64,000 nt of DNA from Bradyrhizobium sp. JYMT SZCCT0428 (lineage in GTDB: Bacteria; Pseudomonadota; Alphaproteobacteria; Rhizobiales; Xanthobacteraceae). Positions within the stretch are counted from its first letter, which is position 1. Each line of letters starts with the position of its first letter. The position numbers and the translations under genes were made by a program. Positions 15,794-25,623 of the stretch are shown here, piece after piece. The notes below the pieces were generated by a model, which saw nothing but the letters and a program-made list of their open reading frames with translations, was not told where the DNA came from and did not search any database. The stretch lies in assembly GCF_018131075.1 (NCBI RefSeq), contig NZ_JAFCLS010000019.1, positions 83,017 through 147,016 of the forward strand. Reading direction: 5' to 3'.

Positions 15794-16765
15794 ATGACGC
15801 GTTTGATTTTGACGTCAAGCGACTCGGCAGGCGGGTGTCTCCTGCGCGCCGACGTCGGTGACATCGTAATTCCGATTGGTCTTCGGTTCGTCTGGGACGA
15901 GTTGCCATCCGACGCGAAGCTGGAGGCCATGCTGGGGCCGGGTTCGCTGGATCATTTCCCAGATCATCGGCTTGGAAAGTTTCATTCGGAAGGAATGGGG
16001 GCGCTCGATCTCTGCGAGCGTTGCGAAGCCGTTGAACTATGGTTTGATCCGGGGCCCAACGCGCAACTCATCCTCGTGCAGCTTCTGGATTGCCTGAGCT
16101 CGCGTGAGCGTATTGTCTCGAAGCTGACCCTATTCCAGGCAGACGTCGACATTGCCAAACAGGTTCCGGAAGCGATTTCAGAATGGAAGCCTCCGGCTGT
16201 CAACATCCAGAACGAACATCTCGAAGCCGCCAGCATAGCCTGGGACGCCTACCGACGGCCGACGCCGCAGCATTGGGCTGATTTGCTCGACAAGGACGTT
16301 AGCGTCCTGCCGCAGCTTCGGCAGACCGTGCTGGAATTGCTCGAAGAGCTTCCCAAGCCCGCAACCGGGCTCGGCGCGACCGAAATGCGAATGCTGGAAC
16401 TGGTCGCTGCCGGTGACGCAACTCCGTTCGACCTCTTTCCGGGCCACAACAAGCGCAACACGCGACGTGTACTCGGCTATTGGGAGGTTGGTGGGCTGCT
16501 GGATGGGCTGGCGCGCGGTCCGGCGCCTGCCGTGGCCGGCCTTGAGGAGGGGCCGTTCACGGACGAGATGCACGATGAAGCTGCGCGCCTCGCGCGATAC
16601 AGGCAGAGCAAACTGTCGCTGACCCCGCTCGGCGAGGCCGTCTTGGCGCAGGCTGAAGATTTCAGCCGGCACAATCCGATCCATCGCTGGTGGGGCGGGA
16701 CGGAATTGACCAATGACAATTTGTTGCGTTGGGACACGCTGAATCGCGCGTTGATCGCGCCGTGA
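15794..16765 (+). CDS. DUF1835-like protein, tandem copy 1
   Basis: A 323-residue soluble protein. The centre has ERCEAVELWFDPGPNAQLILVQLLDCL, the DUF1835-type core (VxLWFxxDxxDQLxLxxLLDxL). The second half has DVSVLPQLRQTVLELLEELP, TGLGATEMRMLELVAAG and C-terminal NPIHRWWGGTEL..LLRWD, a pattern shared by DUF1835 and DUF3658-like proteins. Molecular function is unknown. The ATG at 15794 fits the family start MTRLILTS; an ATG 21 bases upstream is possible, and neither has a strong ribosome binding site. It is paralogous to the next gene, 75 bp downstream. Confidence 0.72.
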   Translation: MTRLILTSSDSAGGCLLRADVGDIVIPIGLRFVWDELPSDAKLEAMLGPGSLDHFPDHRLGKFHSEGMGALDLCERCEAVELWFDPGPNAQLILVQLLDCLSSRERIVSKLTLFQADVDIAKQVPEAISEWKPPAVNIQNEHLEAASIAWDAYRRPTPQHWADLLDKDVSVLPQLRQTVLELLEELPKPATGLGATEMRMLELVAAGDATPFDLFPGHNKRNTRRVLGYWEVGGLLDGLARGPAPAVAGLEEGPFTDEMHDEAARLARYRQSKLSLTPLGEAVLAQAEDFSRHNPIHRWWGGTELTNDNLLRWDTLNRALIAP

Positions 16766-16840
16766 ATTGCCTCGCCGCTGATGAGAAGAGTTCAAATATA
16801 CTGAGTTGCTTTATTCTGATGCGTAGAATTGGTGAGGTCC

Positions 16841-17887
16841 ATGAAGCCACTAATCCTTGCCGGCGAGTATGGCTGGAATTTCGAACGTTCGGGGCGGACC
16901 GAAGCGCCTGCCACATTCTTGTTTCGCCTTGTAGATGGGAAGTTGCCCTCTGCGGACGAACTCGCGGCATATGCTCGGGAACTAACGGAGAAGCACGGTC
17001 CCGGAGCCCACTGGTCGGTCTACACGGCCCGCTGGCATCGCCAGCACGACAGTCTCAAGACCCTCAGCCTTGTCGACGTCTGCCGGTCATTCGAGACCGT
17101 CGAGCTGTGGTTCGATCCGGCACCGAACGATCAGTTGCAACTGGTCTGGCTGCTCGATCTTCTCAGCTCGCATCCGGAGGTCGTGGCTAAGTTGAAGGTG
17201 CGGCTCGTCGATTTCGATCTTCTCATGGCGAAGCCTGAAGAACTTGCCAGATGGAAGGTGCCCGCCGTCGAGGTCACCGAGAGTGAGATCGAGACAGCGA
17301 GCATGGCATGGCAGGCGTATCGGTCTGCGACGCCGGAAGCCTGTTTCGATTTGTTGGCCAAGGATTTGAGCGCGTTGCCTTTGTTGAGACCGGCGTTGCT
17401 TGACCTGCTCGAAGAACTGCCTTCCTACGCGACTGGACTCGGCGCGACGGAAATGCGCTTGCTGGAACTCATTGCGCGAGGCTACACGCTCACGAATGCG
17501 TTGTTCTATCTCTCATCCGTTCGGCAGCGGCGGGTCTTCAACACTCGGGAAATCGGTTTCCTGCTCGAAGGGCTGGCGCATGGTCCTAATCCAGCGATCG
17601 CCGGCCTTGACGATGAGTTGCGTACGCTTGACAAGGAGAACGAGCGCGGCCGCGACGAGGCTTACCGACGAAGCTTTCTGTCACTGACTGAGCTTGGCTG
17701 GGCAATTGTCGAGCACAAGGAAGATTTCAGCCGCTACAATCCGATCGATCGCTGGTGGGGCGGGACCAGGCTGACCAATGACTGTCTGTGGCGCTGGAAT
17801 CCGGCGCTTGTCGCGCCTCGGCCATCTCGACCTTTATCGACTTTTGTACCTGGGCCGAAAACCCACCCGTCTCGTGAGCCGCTTTGA
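16841..17887 (+). CDS. DUF1835-like protein, tandem copy 2
   Basis: A 348-residue paralogue of the preceding protein: ELWFDPAPNDQLQLVWLLDLL, LSALPLLRPALLDLLEELP, ATGLGATEMRLLELIARG and NPIDRWWGGTRL..LWRWNPALV are all shared. The N-terminus (KPLILAGEYGWNFERSG) and a Pro/Ser-rich C-terminal extension of about 25 residues are specific to this copy. GGTGAGG precedes the ATG. The pair probably arose by duplication and is likely co-transcribed. Function is unknown; no catalytic motif is evident. Confidence 0.72.
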   Translation: MKPLILAGEYGWNFERSGRTEAPATFLFRLVDGKLPSADELAAYARELTEKHGPGAHWSVYTARWHRQHDSLKTLSLVDVCRSFETVELWFDPAPNDQLQLVWLLDLLSSHPEVVAKLKVRLVDFDLLMAKPEELARWKVPAVEVTESEIETASMAWQAYRSATPEACFDLLAKDLSALPLLRPALLDLLEELPSYATGLGATEMRLLELIARGYTLTNALFYLSSVRQRRVFNTREIGFLLEGLAHGPNPAIAGLDDELRTLDKENERGRDEAYRRSFLSLTELGWAIVEHKEDFSRYNPIDRWWGGTRLTNDCLWRWNPALVAPRPSRPLSTFVPGPKTHPSREPL

Positions 17888-17951
17888 TCGATGCGAATGA
17901 GTTGGCTTCACTGAAGTTCGGCGAAGCCAACACCTTTCACAACGCACAAGC

Positions 17952-20825
17952 TCACTCCGCCGCCTGCGCGTAATCCTCGACCGGCGGGCACGAGCACACT
18001 AGGTTGCGGTCGCCATAGACGTTGTCGACGCGTCCGACCGGGCACCAGTATTTGTCCGTCCGCGACGTGCCGGCCGGGAAGCAGCCCTCGGCGCGGCTGT
18101 AGGCGCGGGCCCATGCGTCGTCGGCGATGTCATGCACGGTGTGCGGGGCGTGGCGCAGCGGCGAGGCTTCGATCTTCCAGCGGCCTTTCTCGACCTCGGC
18201 GATCTCGTTGCGGATCGCGATCATGGCATCGCAGAAGCGATCCAGCTCCGCCTTCGATTCGGATTCGGTCGGCTCGATCATCAGCGTGCCCGGTACCGGG
18301 AAGCTCATGGTCGGCGCGTGGAAGCCGTAGTCGATCAGCCTTTTGGCGATGTCGTCGACGGTGACGCCGCTGGTCGCCTTGAGCGGGCGGGGATCGACGA
18401 TGCATTCATGCGCGACGCGGCCTTTTGCATTCTTGTAGAGCACCGGGAAATGCGGATCGAGTTTGCTCGCGATGTAGTTGGCGTTCAGAATCGCGATCTC
18501 GGTCGCCCGCGTGAGGCCTTCGCCGCCCATCATCAGGATGTAGATGTAGGAGATGGTGAGGATCGATGCTGAGCCGAACGGGGCGGCCGACACCGGCCCG
18601 ATCGGATGGGGCACCGTGCCATCGGTCGCGGGATGACCGGGCAGGAAGGGCGCCAGATGCGCCTTGACGCCGATCGGTCCCATGCCGGGGCCGCCGCCGC
18701 CATGCGGAATGCAGAACGTCTTGTGCAAATTGAGATGGCTGACATCGGCGCCGTAATCGCCGGGCCGCGACAGGCCGACCTGCGCATTCATGTTGGCGCC
18801 GTCGAGATAGACCTGTCCGCCATGGCCATGCACGATGTCGCAGATATCGCGGATGTGCTCCTCGAACACGCCGTGCGTCGAGGGATAGGTGATCATGATC
18901 GCGGCGAGATTCTTCGAATGCTTCTCGGCCTTCGCGCGCAGATCGTCCACGTCGACGTCGCCTCTGATGTCACAGGCGACCACCACCACGTCCATGCCGA
19001 CCATCGCGGCGGAGGCCGGATTGGTGCCGTGCGCGGAGGAGGGGATCAGGCAGATTTTGCGATGCGGCTCGCCGCGTGCGGCGTGATAGCCGCGGATCGC
19101 CAGCAGCCCGGCATATTCGCCCTGCGCACCGGAGTTCGGCTGCAGCGAGATCGCGTCATAGCCGGTGATGTCGCACAGCCATTTTTCCAGCCGCTTGAAC
19201 AGCGCGTGATAGCCCTTGGCCTGTTCGGCCGGGGCAAACGGATGCAGGCTGCCGAACTCGGCCCAGGTCAGCGGGATCATTTCCGCCGTGGCGTTGAGCT
19301 TCATGGTGCAGGATCCCAGCGGAATCATCGCGCGGTCGAGCGCGAGATCGCGGTCACTGAGCTTGCGCATGTAGCGCAGCAGCTCGGTCTCGGAGCGGTG
19401 GGCATGAAACACCGGATGGGTCAGGAATGCAGTTCCGCGTTTCAGCTCGGCCGGAAGCGCCTCGCGTGCACCAATTTCGACCTCCGCGTAGGACAGCTTG
19501 CCGCCGAACGCGCGCCATACCGCCTCGATCACGGACGGCGTCGTGGTCTCATCCGCCGAAATTCCAAGCGTGCCGTCTCCGAGACGCAGATTGATCTTCT
19601 CAGTCCGGGCGCGGGCGACGATCTCGTCCTGCTTCGCGCCTGATGAAACCGTGACGGTGTCGAAGAAATTCTGTGACGCCGGCGCAAAGCCGAGTTTTGT
19701 CAGTCCCGCCGCCAGCACGGCGGCACGTCGGTGCACCTGGCGCGCGATGTACGTCAGTCCTTCGGGGCCGTGATAGACCGCGTACATCGAGGCGATCACC
19801 GCCAGCAGCACCTGCGCGGTGCAGATGTTGGAGGTCGCCTTTTCACGGCGGATATGCTGCTCGCGGGTTTGCAGCGCGAGGCGATAGGCCGGCTCGCCGC
19901 GCGAATCCACCGACAGCCCGACGATGCGGCCGGGCAGCGAGCGCTTCAGCGCGTCGCGCACCGCCATATAGGCGGCATGCGGCCCGCCGTAACCCATCGG
20001 CACGCCAAAGCGTTGCGCCGATCCGATCGCGATATCGGCGCCGAGTTCGCCAGGCGAGGCCAGCAGCGTCAGCGCCAGCAGATCGGCGGCGACGACGGCG
20101 AGCGCCCCCCTGGCGCGCAGCGACGCAATCGCGGGGCGCAGATCACGCACCGCGCCGGAGCTCCCAGGGTATTGCAGCAGCGCACCCAACACATCAGCTT
20201 TGTCGAGATCGGAGAGGGGATCGCCGACGATCAGTTTCCAGCCCAGCGGCTCGGCGCGGGTGCGCAGCAGCGCCAGCGTCTGGGGATGGACGTCTTTGTC
20301 GACGAAGAAGGCCTGTGCCTTCACCTGGGAATGCCGCTCCGCCAGCGCCATCGCTTCGGCCGCAGCCGTGGCTTCATCGAGCAGCGAGGCGTTGGCGACA
20401 TCGAGGCCGGTGAGGTCGCAGATCATGGTCTGGAAGTTGAACAGCGCCTCCAGCCGGCCCTGGCTGATCTCGGGCTGGTACGGCGTATACGCCGTGTACC
20501 AGGCCGGATTCTCCAGGATGTTGCGCTGGATTACCGCGGGCAGGATGGTGCCGGAATAACCCTGGCCGATCAGCGAGGTGAACACCTGGTTCTGCGCTGC
20601 GAGTTCCCCCATATGCGCCAGCGCTTCGGTCTCGCTCAAGGCGCGCCCGAGATCGAGCGGCGTCTTCTGCCGGATCGAGGACGGCAGCGTCTGGCTCATC
20701 AGCTCGCCGAGACTCTTGGCGCCGACGCTCTCCAACATCGCCTGGATGTCGCGGGGCGAGGGGCCGATATGGCGGCGCACGAAATCGGTAGCGGGTTCGT
20801 TCAGGGGCTTGAAGGGCGCGTTCAT
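17952..20825 (-). CDS. gcvP: Glycine dehydrogenase (decarboxylating), GcvP
   Basis: The 957-residue P protein of the glycine cleavage system. It decarboxylates glycine using pyridoxal phosphate and passes the aminomethyl group to the lipoyl arm of GcvH. It has two homologous aminotransferase-like halves; the PLP lysine is in LNLHKTFCIPHGGGGPG of the C-terminal half. Length is usual for the single-chain form. It is third in the gcvT-gcvH-gcvP operon; a REP palindrome sits in the 119-bp gap to gcvH and may modulate the downstream mRNA level. Confidence 0.97.
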   Translation of the reverse strand: MNAPFKPLNEPATDFVRRHIGPSPRDIQAMLESVGAKSLGELMSQTLPSSIRQKTPLDLGRALSETEALAHMGELAAQNQVFTSLIGQGYSGTILPAVIQRNILENPAWYTAYTPYQPEISQGRLEALFNFQTMICDLTGLDVANASLLDEATAAAEAMALAERHSQVKAQAFFVDKDVHPQTLALLRTRAEPLGWKLIVGDPLSDLDKADVLGALLQYPGSSGAVRDLRPAIASLRARGALAVVAADLLALTLLASPGELGADIAIGSAQRFGVPMGYGGPHAAYMAVRDALKRSLPGRIVGLSVDSRGEPAYRLALQTREQHIRREKATSNICTAQVLLAVIASMYAVYHGPEGLTYIARQVHRRAAVLAAGLTKLGFAPASQNFFDTVTVSSGAKQDEIVARARTEKINLRLGDGTLGISADETTTPSVIEAVWRAFGGKLSYAEVEIGAREALPAELKRGTAFLTHPVFHAHRSETELLRYMRKLSDRDLALDRAMIPLGSCTMKLNATAEMIPLTWAEFGSLHPFAPAEQAKGYHALFKRLEKWLCDITGYDAISLQPNSGAQGEYAGLLAIRGYHAARGEPHRKICLIPSSAHGTNPASAAMVGMDVVVVACDIRGDVDVDDLRAKAEKHSKNLAAIMITYPSTHGVFEEHIRDICDIVHGHGGQVYLDGANMNAQVGLSRPGDYGADVSHLNLHKTFCIPHGGGGPGMGPIGVKAHLAPFLPGHPATDGTVPHPIGPVSAAPFGSASILTISYIYILMMGGEGLTRATEIAILNANYIASKLDPHFPVLYKNAKGRVAHECIVDPRPLKATSGVTVDDIAKRLIDYGFHAPTMSFPVPGTLMIEPTESESKAELDRFCDAMIAIRNEIAEVEKGRWKIEASPLRHAPHTVHDIADDAWARAYSRAEGCFPAGTSRTDKYWCPVGRVDNVYGDRNLVCSCPPVEDYAQAAE

Positions 20826-20858
20826 GGGTGAGTCCTTGTCACGTCGAATTCGATAAAT

Positions 20859-20891
20859 CCGTCATGGCCGGGCTTGTCCCGGCCATGACGG
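20859..20891. repeat. REP-like palindrome in the gcvH-gcvP gap
   Basis: CCGTCATGGCCGGG (20859-20872), loop CTTGT, and its exact inverse (20878-20891) form a perfect 14-bp stem. It lies inside the gcv operon, where such palindromes often stabilise upstream mRNA or cause partial termination. Confidence 0.75.
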
Positions 20892-20944
20892 AAAGAGTGT
20901 GTTGGGTCGGGCCTGATTCAAACGAACCTCCAACGCCTCAACTC

Positions 20945-21310
20945 TCACGCGGTGTGCTTGGCGTAGGCGGCTTCATCCATCAGGCCGTCGAGTTCGCTCT
21001 TGTCCGCAATCTTCAGTTTGAAGAACCAGGCCTTGCCGGCGGCGTCGGAGTTCACCAGCGCGGGTTCGGCGGCGAGTTCTTCGTTGACCTCGAGCACGTC
21101 GCCGGAGATCGGCGCGTAGACGTCGGACGCGGCCTTGACCGATTCGACCACGGCGGCGGCTTCGGCCTTCTTCAGGCTGCGGCCGACCTTGGGCAGTTCC
21201 ACGAACACGACATCGCCGAGCTGCGACTGCGCATAGTCGGTGACGCCGATAGTGGCGACGTCGCCCTCGATGCGGAGCCATTCATGGTCGGTTGTGAACA
21301 AGATCGTCAT
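20945..21310 (-). CDS. gcvH: Glycine cleavage system H protein
   Basis: A 121-residue lipoyl carrier that shuttles the aminomethyl intermediate between GcvP, GcvT and lipoamide dehydrogenase. The N-terminus is TTDHEWLRIEGDVATIGVTDYAQ. The lipoylated lysine lies in VVESVKAASDVYAPISGDVLEVNE. The start is 9 bases after the gcvT stop codon, so the two are translationally close. Length is standard. Confidence 0.97.
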   Translation of the reverse strand: MTILFTTDHEWLRIEGDVATIGVTDYAQSQLGDVVFVELPKVGRSLKKAEAAAVVESVKAASDVYAPISGDVLEVNEELAAEPALVNSDAAGKAWFFKLKIADKSELDGLMDEAAYAKHTA

Positions 21311-21319
21311 GGAACTTCC

Positions 21320-22465
21320 TCAGCGTTTATAGGTGTTGGGAACGAATGGCATGGGAGCGACCTGCAGCGGCAGGCGCTGGCCGCGGACTTCGGCGAAAAC
21401 CTGCGTGCCGGCTGCGGCGAGCTGTGACGGCAGATAGCCCATCGCGACGGGTGCATTGAGGCTCGGGCCGAAACCGCCTGAGGTGACCTTGCCGATCGGC
21501 TCGGCCGAGGCGCTGTCGGCAAACAACACCGCGCCTTCGCGCACCGGCGCGCGGCCTTCGGGCCGCAGGCCGACGCGGCGGCGCGCGGCGCCTTTTTCAA
21601 AATGGCCAAGAATGTTTTCGGCACCGGGAAAACCGCCGGCGCGCGCGCCGCCCGTGCGGCGGCTCTTCTGCACCGACCATTCCAGCGCGCCCTCGACCGG
21701 GCTGGTCGTGGTGTCGATGTCGTGGCCGTACAAACAAAGTCCGGCCTCGAGCCGCAGGCTGTCGCGGGCGCCCAATCCGATCGGCAGCACGTCGCTGTTC
21801 TCCAGCAGCGCGGTCACCAGCGCTTCGGTGTGTTCAGCCGGAACCGAAATCTCAAAACCGTCCTCGCCGGTATAGCCGGAACGCGATACGAAGCAGTCAA
21901 AGCCCGCGACCTTGCGCGGACCGGTGTCCATGAATTTCATCCCGCCGACGTCTGCACAAAATTTCGCCAGCGCGGATTCGGCCTTCGGGCCCTGCAGCGC
22001 GATCAGCGCGCGGTCGGCCAGCGAATCGATGACGCAGACATCCGAAAGGTGCGCGCGCAGATGCGCCTCGTCCTCGGCCTTGCAGGCGGCGTTGACCACC
22101 AGGAACAGGTGGTCGCCGAAATTCGCCACCATCAAATCGTCGAGAATGCCGCCATCGGGATTGGTGAACTGCGCGTAGCGTTGTCGCCCGGGCGCCACCG
22201 CAACGATGTCCTGCGGCACCAGCCGCTCCAGCGCCAGTGCGGCGTCCTCGACCTTGCCGGATTTCGGCCGCAGCGCGAGCTGGCCCATATGCGAGACGTC
22301 GAACAGCCCGGCGGCGCTCCGCGTGTGCTGGTGTTCCCGGAGCACGCCGGCAGCGTACTGCACCGGCATTTCATAGCCGGCGAACGGAACCATCTTGCCG
22401 CCGCGCGCCACATGGAGCGCGTGCAAGGGTGTGTGATGTAAAGGAGATTCGTCGCGTGCCAGCAT
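21320..22465 (-). CDS. gcvT: Aminomethyltransferase GcvT
   Basis: The 381-residue T protein. It takes the aminomethyl group from GcvH, releases ammonia and forms 5,10-methylene-tetrahydrofolate. Family motifs include the N-terminal TPLHALHVARGGKMVPFAGYEMPVQY and, mid-protein, ISRSGYTGEDGFEI-like VSRSGYTGEDGFEISV, with GLGARDSLRLEAGLCLYG near the C-terminal half. It is the first gene of the operon and directly follows a tandem glycine riboswitch. Confidence 0.97.
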   Translation of the reverse strand: MLARDESPLHHTPLHALHVARGGKMVPFAGYEMPVQYAAGVLREHQHTRSAAGLFDVSHMGQLALRPKSGKVEDAALALERLVPQDIVAVAPGRQRYAQFTNPDGGILDDLMVANFGDHLFLVVNAACKAEDEAHLRAHLSDVCVIDSLADRALIALQGPKAESALAKFCADVGGMKFMDTGPRKVAGFDCFVSRSGYTGEDGFEISVPAEHTEALVTALLENSDVLPIGLGARDSLRLEAGLCLYGHDIDTTTSPVEGALEWSVQKSRRTGGARAGGFPGAENILGHFEKGAARRRVGLRPEGRAPVREGAVLFADSASAEPIGKVTSGGFGPSLNAPVAMGYLPSQLAAAGTQVFAEVRGQRLPLQVAPMPFVPNTYKR

Positions 22466-22509
22466 TCAGGGACCCTCCAGGGTTCGGGGACCAGTCCCCA
22501 AAAACCCAA

Positions 22510-22685
22510 AGAAAGCCCCATCTGTCGCTGTGCCTGAGAGTATTATCCCGTCGGCGGACACCCCTGGGCCAAAGCCCTTCGGCGTCTCTTTCCAGATGTT
22601 AGTCCGTCACGGGGTCCGTTTGCCTGAGAGTTTCCGGGGCGGTTGCTCCTTCGGCGCCGGCGCTTAAGCCGATCTCTCCCGACGT
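22510..22685 (-). promoter_or_regulatory. Tandem glycine riboswitch upstream of gcvT
   Basis: Two aptamers follow each other on the minus strand. The first has CCGAAGGAGC (complement of 22645-22654) and AACTCTCAGGCA (complement of 22621-22632). The second has CCGAAGGGC (complement of 22574-22582) and TACTCTCAGGCA (complement of 22531-22542). These are the hallmark conserved blocks of glycine aptamers, and the arrangement directly before gcvT is the classical one. By family, glycine binding switches on the cleavage operon. The second aptamer ends about 45 bases before the gcvT start codon. Confidence 0.93.
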
Positions 22686-22892
22686 GACGTCTTGAACAGG
22701 GGTAAGGAAAACACGGCGCCACCATGGCTGTCAACGCGCACAAGCGCCTATCAACCAGTCTTGTGTGCTGCGGCAAGCCTATGATCCGCCTGCACAGTTT
22801 CTGGACACCGCCTTTGGCCTTGTCTAAAAGCGTTCGGCCGGCAGAAAAGGCTATTTGCGGCCTGACCCGGTCCTATTTCCGATTGGATGAAC

Positions 22893-25568
22893 ATGAGCGG
22901 CGTCAACGAGATCAGGTCGACATTTCTGAACTACTTCAAGGCGAATGGTCATGAGATCGTGGCCTCGTCGCCGCTCGTGCCGCGCAATGACCCGACCCTG
23001 ATGTTCACCAATGCGGGCATGGTGCAGTTCAAGAACGTCTTCACCGGCGTCGAGAAGCGACCGTACCAGCGCGCCACCACCTCGCAGAAATGCGTCCGCG
23101 CCGGCGGCAAGCATAACGACCTCGACAATGTCGGCTACACCGCGCGCCATCTCACCTTTTTCGAGATGCTCGGCAATTTCTCGTTCGGCGATTACTTTAA
23201 GGAGCGCGCGATCGAGCTTGCCTGGAACCTGATCACCAAGGATTTCGGGCTGAAGAAGGACAAGCTGCTCGTCACCGTCTATCACACCGACGACGAGGCG
23301 GCCGCGCTTTGGAAGAAGATCGCGGGCTTTTCCGACGATCGCATCATCCGCATCCCGACCTCGGACAATTTCTGGGCCATGGGTGATACCGGGCCCTGCG
23401 GTCCCTGCTCGGAGATTTTCATCGACCGCGGCGAGCATATCTGGGGCGGTCCGCCAGGCAGCCCGGAAGAGGATGGCGATCGCTTCCTCGAATTCTGGAA
23501 CCTCGTCTTCATGCAGTTCGAGCAGGTGACGAAGGAGGAGCGCCAGCCGCTGCCGCGTCCCTCGATCGACACCGGCCTCGGGCTGGAGCGCATGGCCTGC
23601 ATCCTGCAGGGCGTCGAGAGCGTCTTCGAAACCGATCTGTTCCGTCACCTGATCGATGCCACCGCTTCCGCGCTCGGGGACGGACCGCAGGAGCAGAACG
23701 TGGCGTCGTTCCGCGTCATCGCGGACCATCTGCGCTCCTCCGCCTTCCTGATCACCGACGGCGTGCTGCCCTCGAACGAGGGCCGCGGCTATGTGCTGCG
23801 CCGGATCATGCGCCGCGCGATGCGTCATGCGCAGTTGCTCGGCGCGCGCGATCCCTTGATGCATCGTCTGGTCTCGGCGCTGGTGCGCGAGATGGGCCAG
23901 GCCTATCCGGATCTGGTGCGGGCGGAAAAGCTGATCGAGGAAACGCTGCGGCTGGAGGAAACCCGCTTCCGCAAGACGCTGGCCCGCGGCCTTTCCATTC
24001 TCGACGAGAAGAGCAGTTCGCTGAAGAAGGGCGACATGTTCGACGGCGATACCGCGTTCACGCTGTACGACACCTACGGCTTCCCGCTCGATCTGACGCA
24101 GGACGCGCTGAAGTCGCGCGGCATCAGCGTCGATCTCGCCTCTTTCACCGATGCGATGGAAAAGCAGAAAGAGAAGGCGCGCGCGTCATGGTCGGGAAGC
24201 GGGGATACCGCGAGCGAGAACATCTGGTTCCCGCTGCGCGAGAAACTCGGCGCCACAGAGTTCTTGGGCTATGAAACCGAAAGCGCCGAGGGCGTGGTTT
24301 CCGCGCTGGTGAAGGACGGCAAGGATGCCGACAGCCTCAAGGCCGGCGAGACCGGTTCGATCGTTCTGAACCAGACGCCGTTCTATGCGGAGTCCGGCGG
24401 CCAGGTCGGCGACACCGGCGTGATGATCGGCGAGGGCGTCAAATTCCGTGTGACCGATACGCAGAAGCGGGCCGGCGATCTGTTCGTGCATCAGGGCATG
24501 GTGGAGCAGGGCACGCTGAAGGTCGGAACTGCGCTGCAGCTCGAGGTCGACCATGTCAGGCGCTCCTCGATCCGGGCGCATCACTCGGCGACGCATCTCT
24601 TGCATGAGGCGCTGCGTCAGGTGCTCGGCGACCACATCGCCCAGCGCGGTTCGCTGGTGGCGCCCGATCGCTTGCGCTTCGATTTCGTGCACCAGAAGCC
24701 GATCACGGCGGAAGAACTCGCGCGCATCGAGGATATCGCCAACGAGGTGGTGCTGGAGAATGACGAAGTCACCACGCGCCTGATGGCGGTCGACGATGCC
24801 CGCGAGGCCGGGGCGCGCGCGCTGTTCGGCGAAAAATACGGCGACGAGGTGCGGGTGGTGTCGATGGGCCGGCAGGCCCGCGAGCAGGGCCAGAACGCGC
24901 TCGGCTGGTCGGTGGAATTGTGCGGCGGCACCCATGTGCGCCGTACCGGCGACATCGGCCTCATTTCAGTGACCGGCGAAAGCGCGGTTGCCTCCGGCGT
25001 TCGCCGCATCGAGGCGCTGACCGGACGTCACGCGCGCAAGCACGCCAACGACACCATGCAGTTTGCCAGGAACGCGGCCGGCGAACTGCGCACCTCGGTC
25101 GAGGAAATGCCGGCGCGCATTGCCGCGCTGGTGGAAGAGCGCAAGAAGCTCGAGCGCGACCTGTCGGATGCGCGCAAGAAGCTCGCGATGGGCGGCGGCG
25201 GAGGCAATGGTGCTGCGGCTACCAGCGGCGTGCGCGAAGCGGGCGGCGTCAAGCTCCTGGCGCGTGCGGTCGAAGGCGTCGAGACCAAGGATCTCAAGAG
25301 CCTCGTCGACGACGGCAAGAAGCAGATCGGCTCCGGCGTGGTTGCGATCGTCGGCGTCACCGAGGATGGCAAGGCCGGCGTCGTGGTCGGCGTCACGGCC
25401 GATCTGACCTCGCGCTTCAGCGCGGTCGATCTGGTCAAGATCGCCTCGGCGACGCTCGGCGGCAAGGGCGGCGGCGGGCGGCCCGACATGGCGCAAGCCG
25501 GCGGGCCCGACGGCGCCAAGGCCGATGCCGCGTTGACGGCGATCGAACAGGCGATGGCCGGCGCGTAG
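22893..25568 (+). CDS. alaS: Alanyl-tRNA synthetase
   Basis: An 891-residue enzyme charging tRNA-Ala. The N-terminal catalytic domain starts MSGVNEIRSTFLNYF and contains RATTSQKCVRAGGKHNDLDNVG. The editing domain has HHSATHLLHEAL and CGGTHVRRTGD, which supply the HxxxH and CxxxH zinc ligands. A helical linker and a DHHA1-type C-terminal domain end with GGGGRPDMAQAGG. The start at 22893 fits the family; an ATG two codons earlier is possible. It is divergent from the glycine riboswitch and convergent with the DUF3455 gene. Confidence 0.97.
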   Translation: MSGVNEIRSTFLNYFKANGHEIVASSPLVPRNDPTLMFTNAGMVQFKNVFTGVEKRPYQRATTSQKCVRAGGKHNDLDNVGYTARHLTFFEMLGNFSFGDYFKERAIELAWNLITKDFGLKKDKLLVTVYHTDDEAAALWKKIAGFSDDRIIRIPTSDNFWAMGDTGPCGPCSEIFIDRGEHIWGGPPGSPEEDGDRFLEFWNLVFMQFEQVTKEERQPLPRPSIDTGLGLERMACILQGVESVFETDLFRHLIDATASALGDGPQEQNVASFRVIADHLRSSAFLITDGVLPSNEGRGYVLRRIMRRAMRHAQLLGARDPLMHRLVSALVREMGQAYPDLVRAEKLIEETLRLEETRFRKTLARGLSILDEKSSSLKKGDMFDGDTAFTLYDTYGFPLDLTQDALKSRGISVDLASFTDAMEKQKEKARASWSGSGDTASENIWFPLREKLGATEFLGYETESAEGVVSALVKDGKDADSLKAGETGSIVLNQTPFYAESGGQVGDTGVMIGEGVKFRVTDTQKRAGDLFVHQGMVEQGTLKVGTALQLEVDHVRRSSIRAHHSATHLLHEALRQVLGDHIAQRGSLVAPDRLRFDFVHQKPITAEELARIEDIANEVVLENDEVTTRLMAVDDAREAGARALFGEKYGDEVRVVSMGRQAREQGQNALGWSVELCGGTHVRRTGDIGLISVTGESAVASGVRRIEALTGRHARKHANDTMQFARNAAGELRTSVEEMPARIAALVEERKKLERDLSDARKKLAMGGGGGNGAAATSGVREAGGVKLLARAVEGVETKDLKSLVDDGKKQIGSGVVAIVGVTEDGKAGVVVGVTADLTSRFSAVDLVKIASATLGGKGGGGRPDMAQAGGPDGAKADAALTAIEQAMAGA

Positions 25569-25591
25569 CGAAGCGCCGTGTGAAAGCCGGG

Positions 25592-25621
25592 GACGCGCCC
25601 GACGACTAAATTAGGCGCGTC
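25592..25621. terminator. Hairpin between convergent alaS and DUF3455 genes
   Basis: GACGCGCC (25592-25599) and GGCGCGTC (25614-25621) form a perfect 8-bp stem in the 55-bp convergent gap. There is no T-run, so it is a weak, possibly bidirectional terminator. Confidence 0.4.
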
Positions 25622-25623
25622 GC

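Noticed and set aside
18606..19643. Long frame opposite gcvP (345 codons)
   Set aside because: Mirror-strand frame caused by high GC; the antisense gene is certain, and the composition is His/Arg/Ala-rich without any family motif. The same applies to frames opposite icd (26460-27515), the sigma54 activator (32291-33490) and gcvT (21602-22441).
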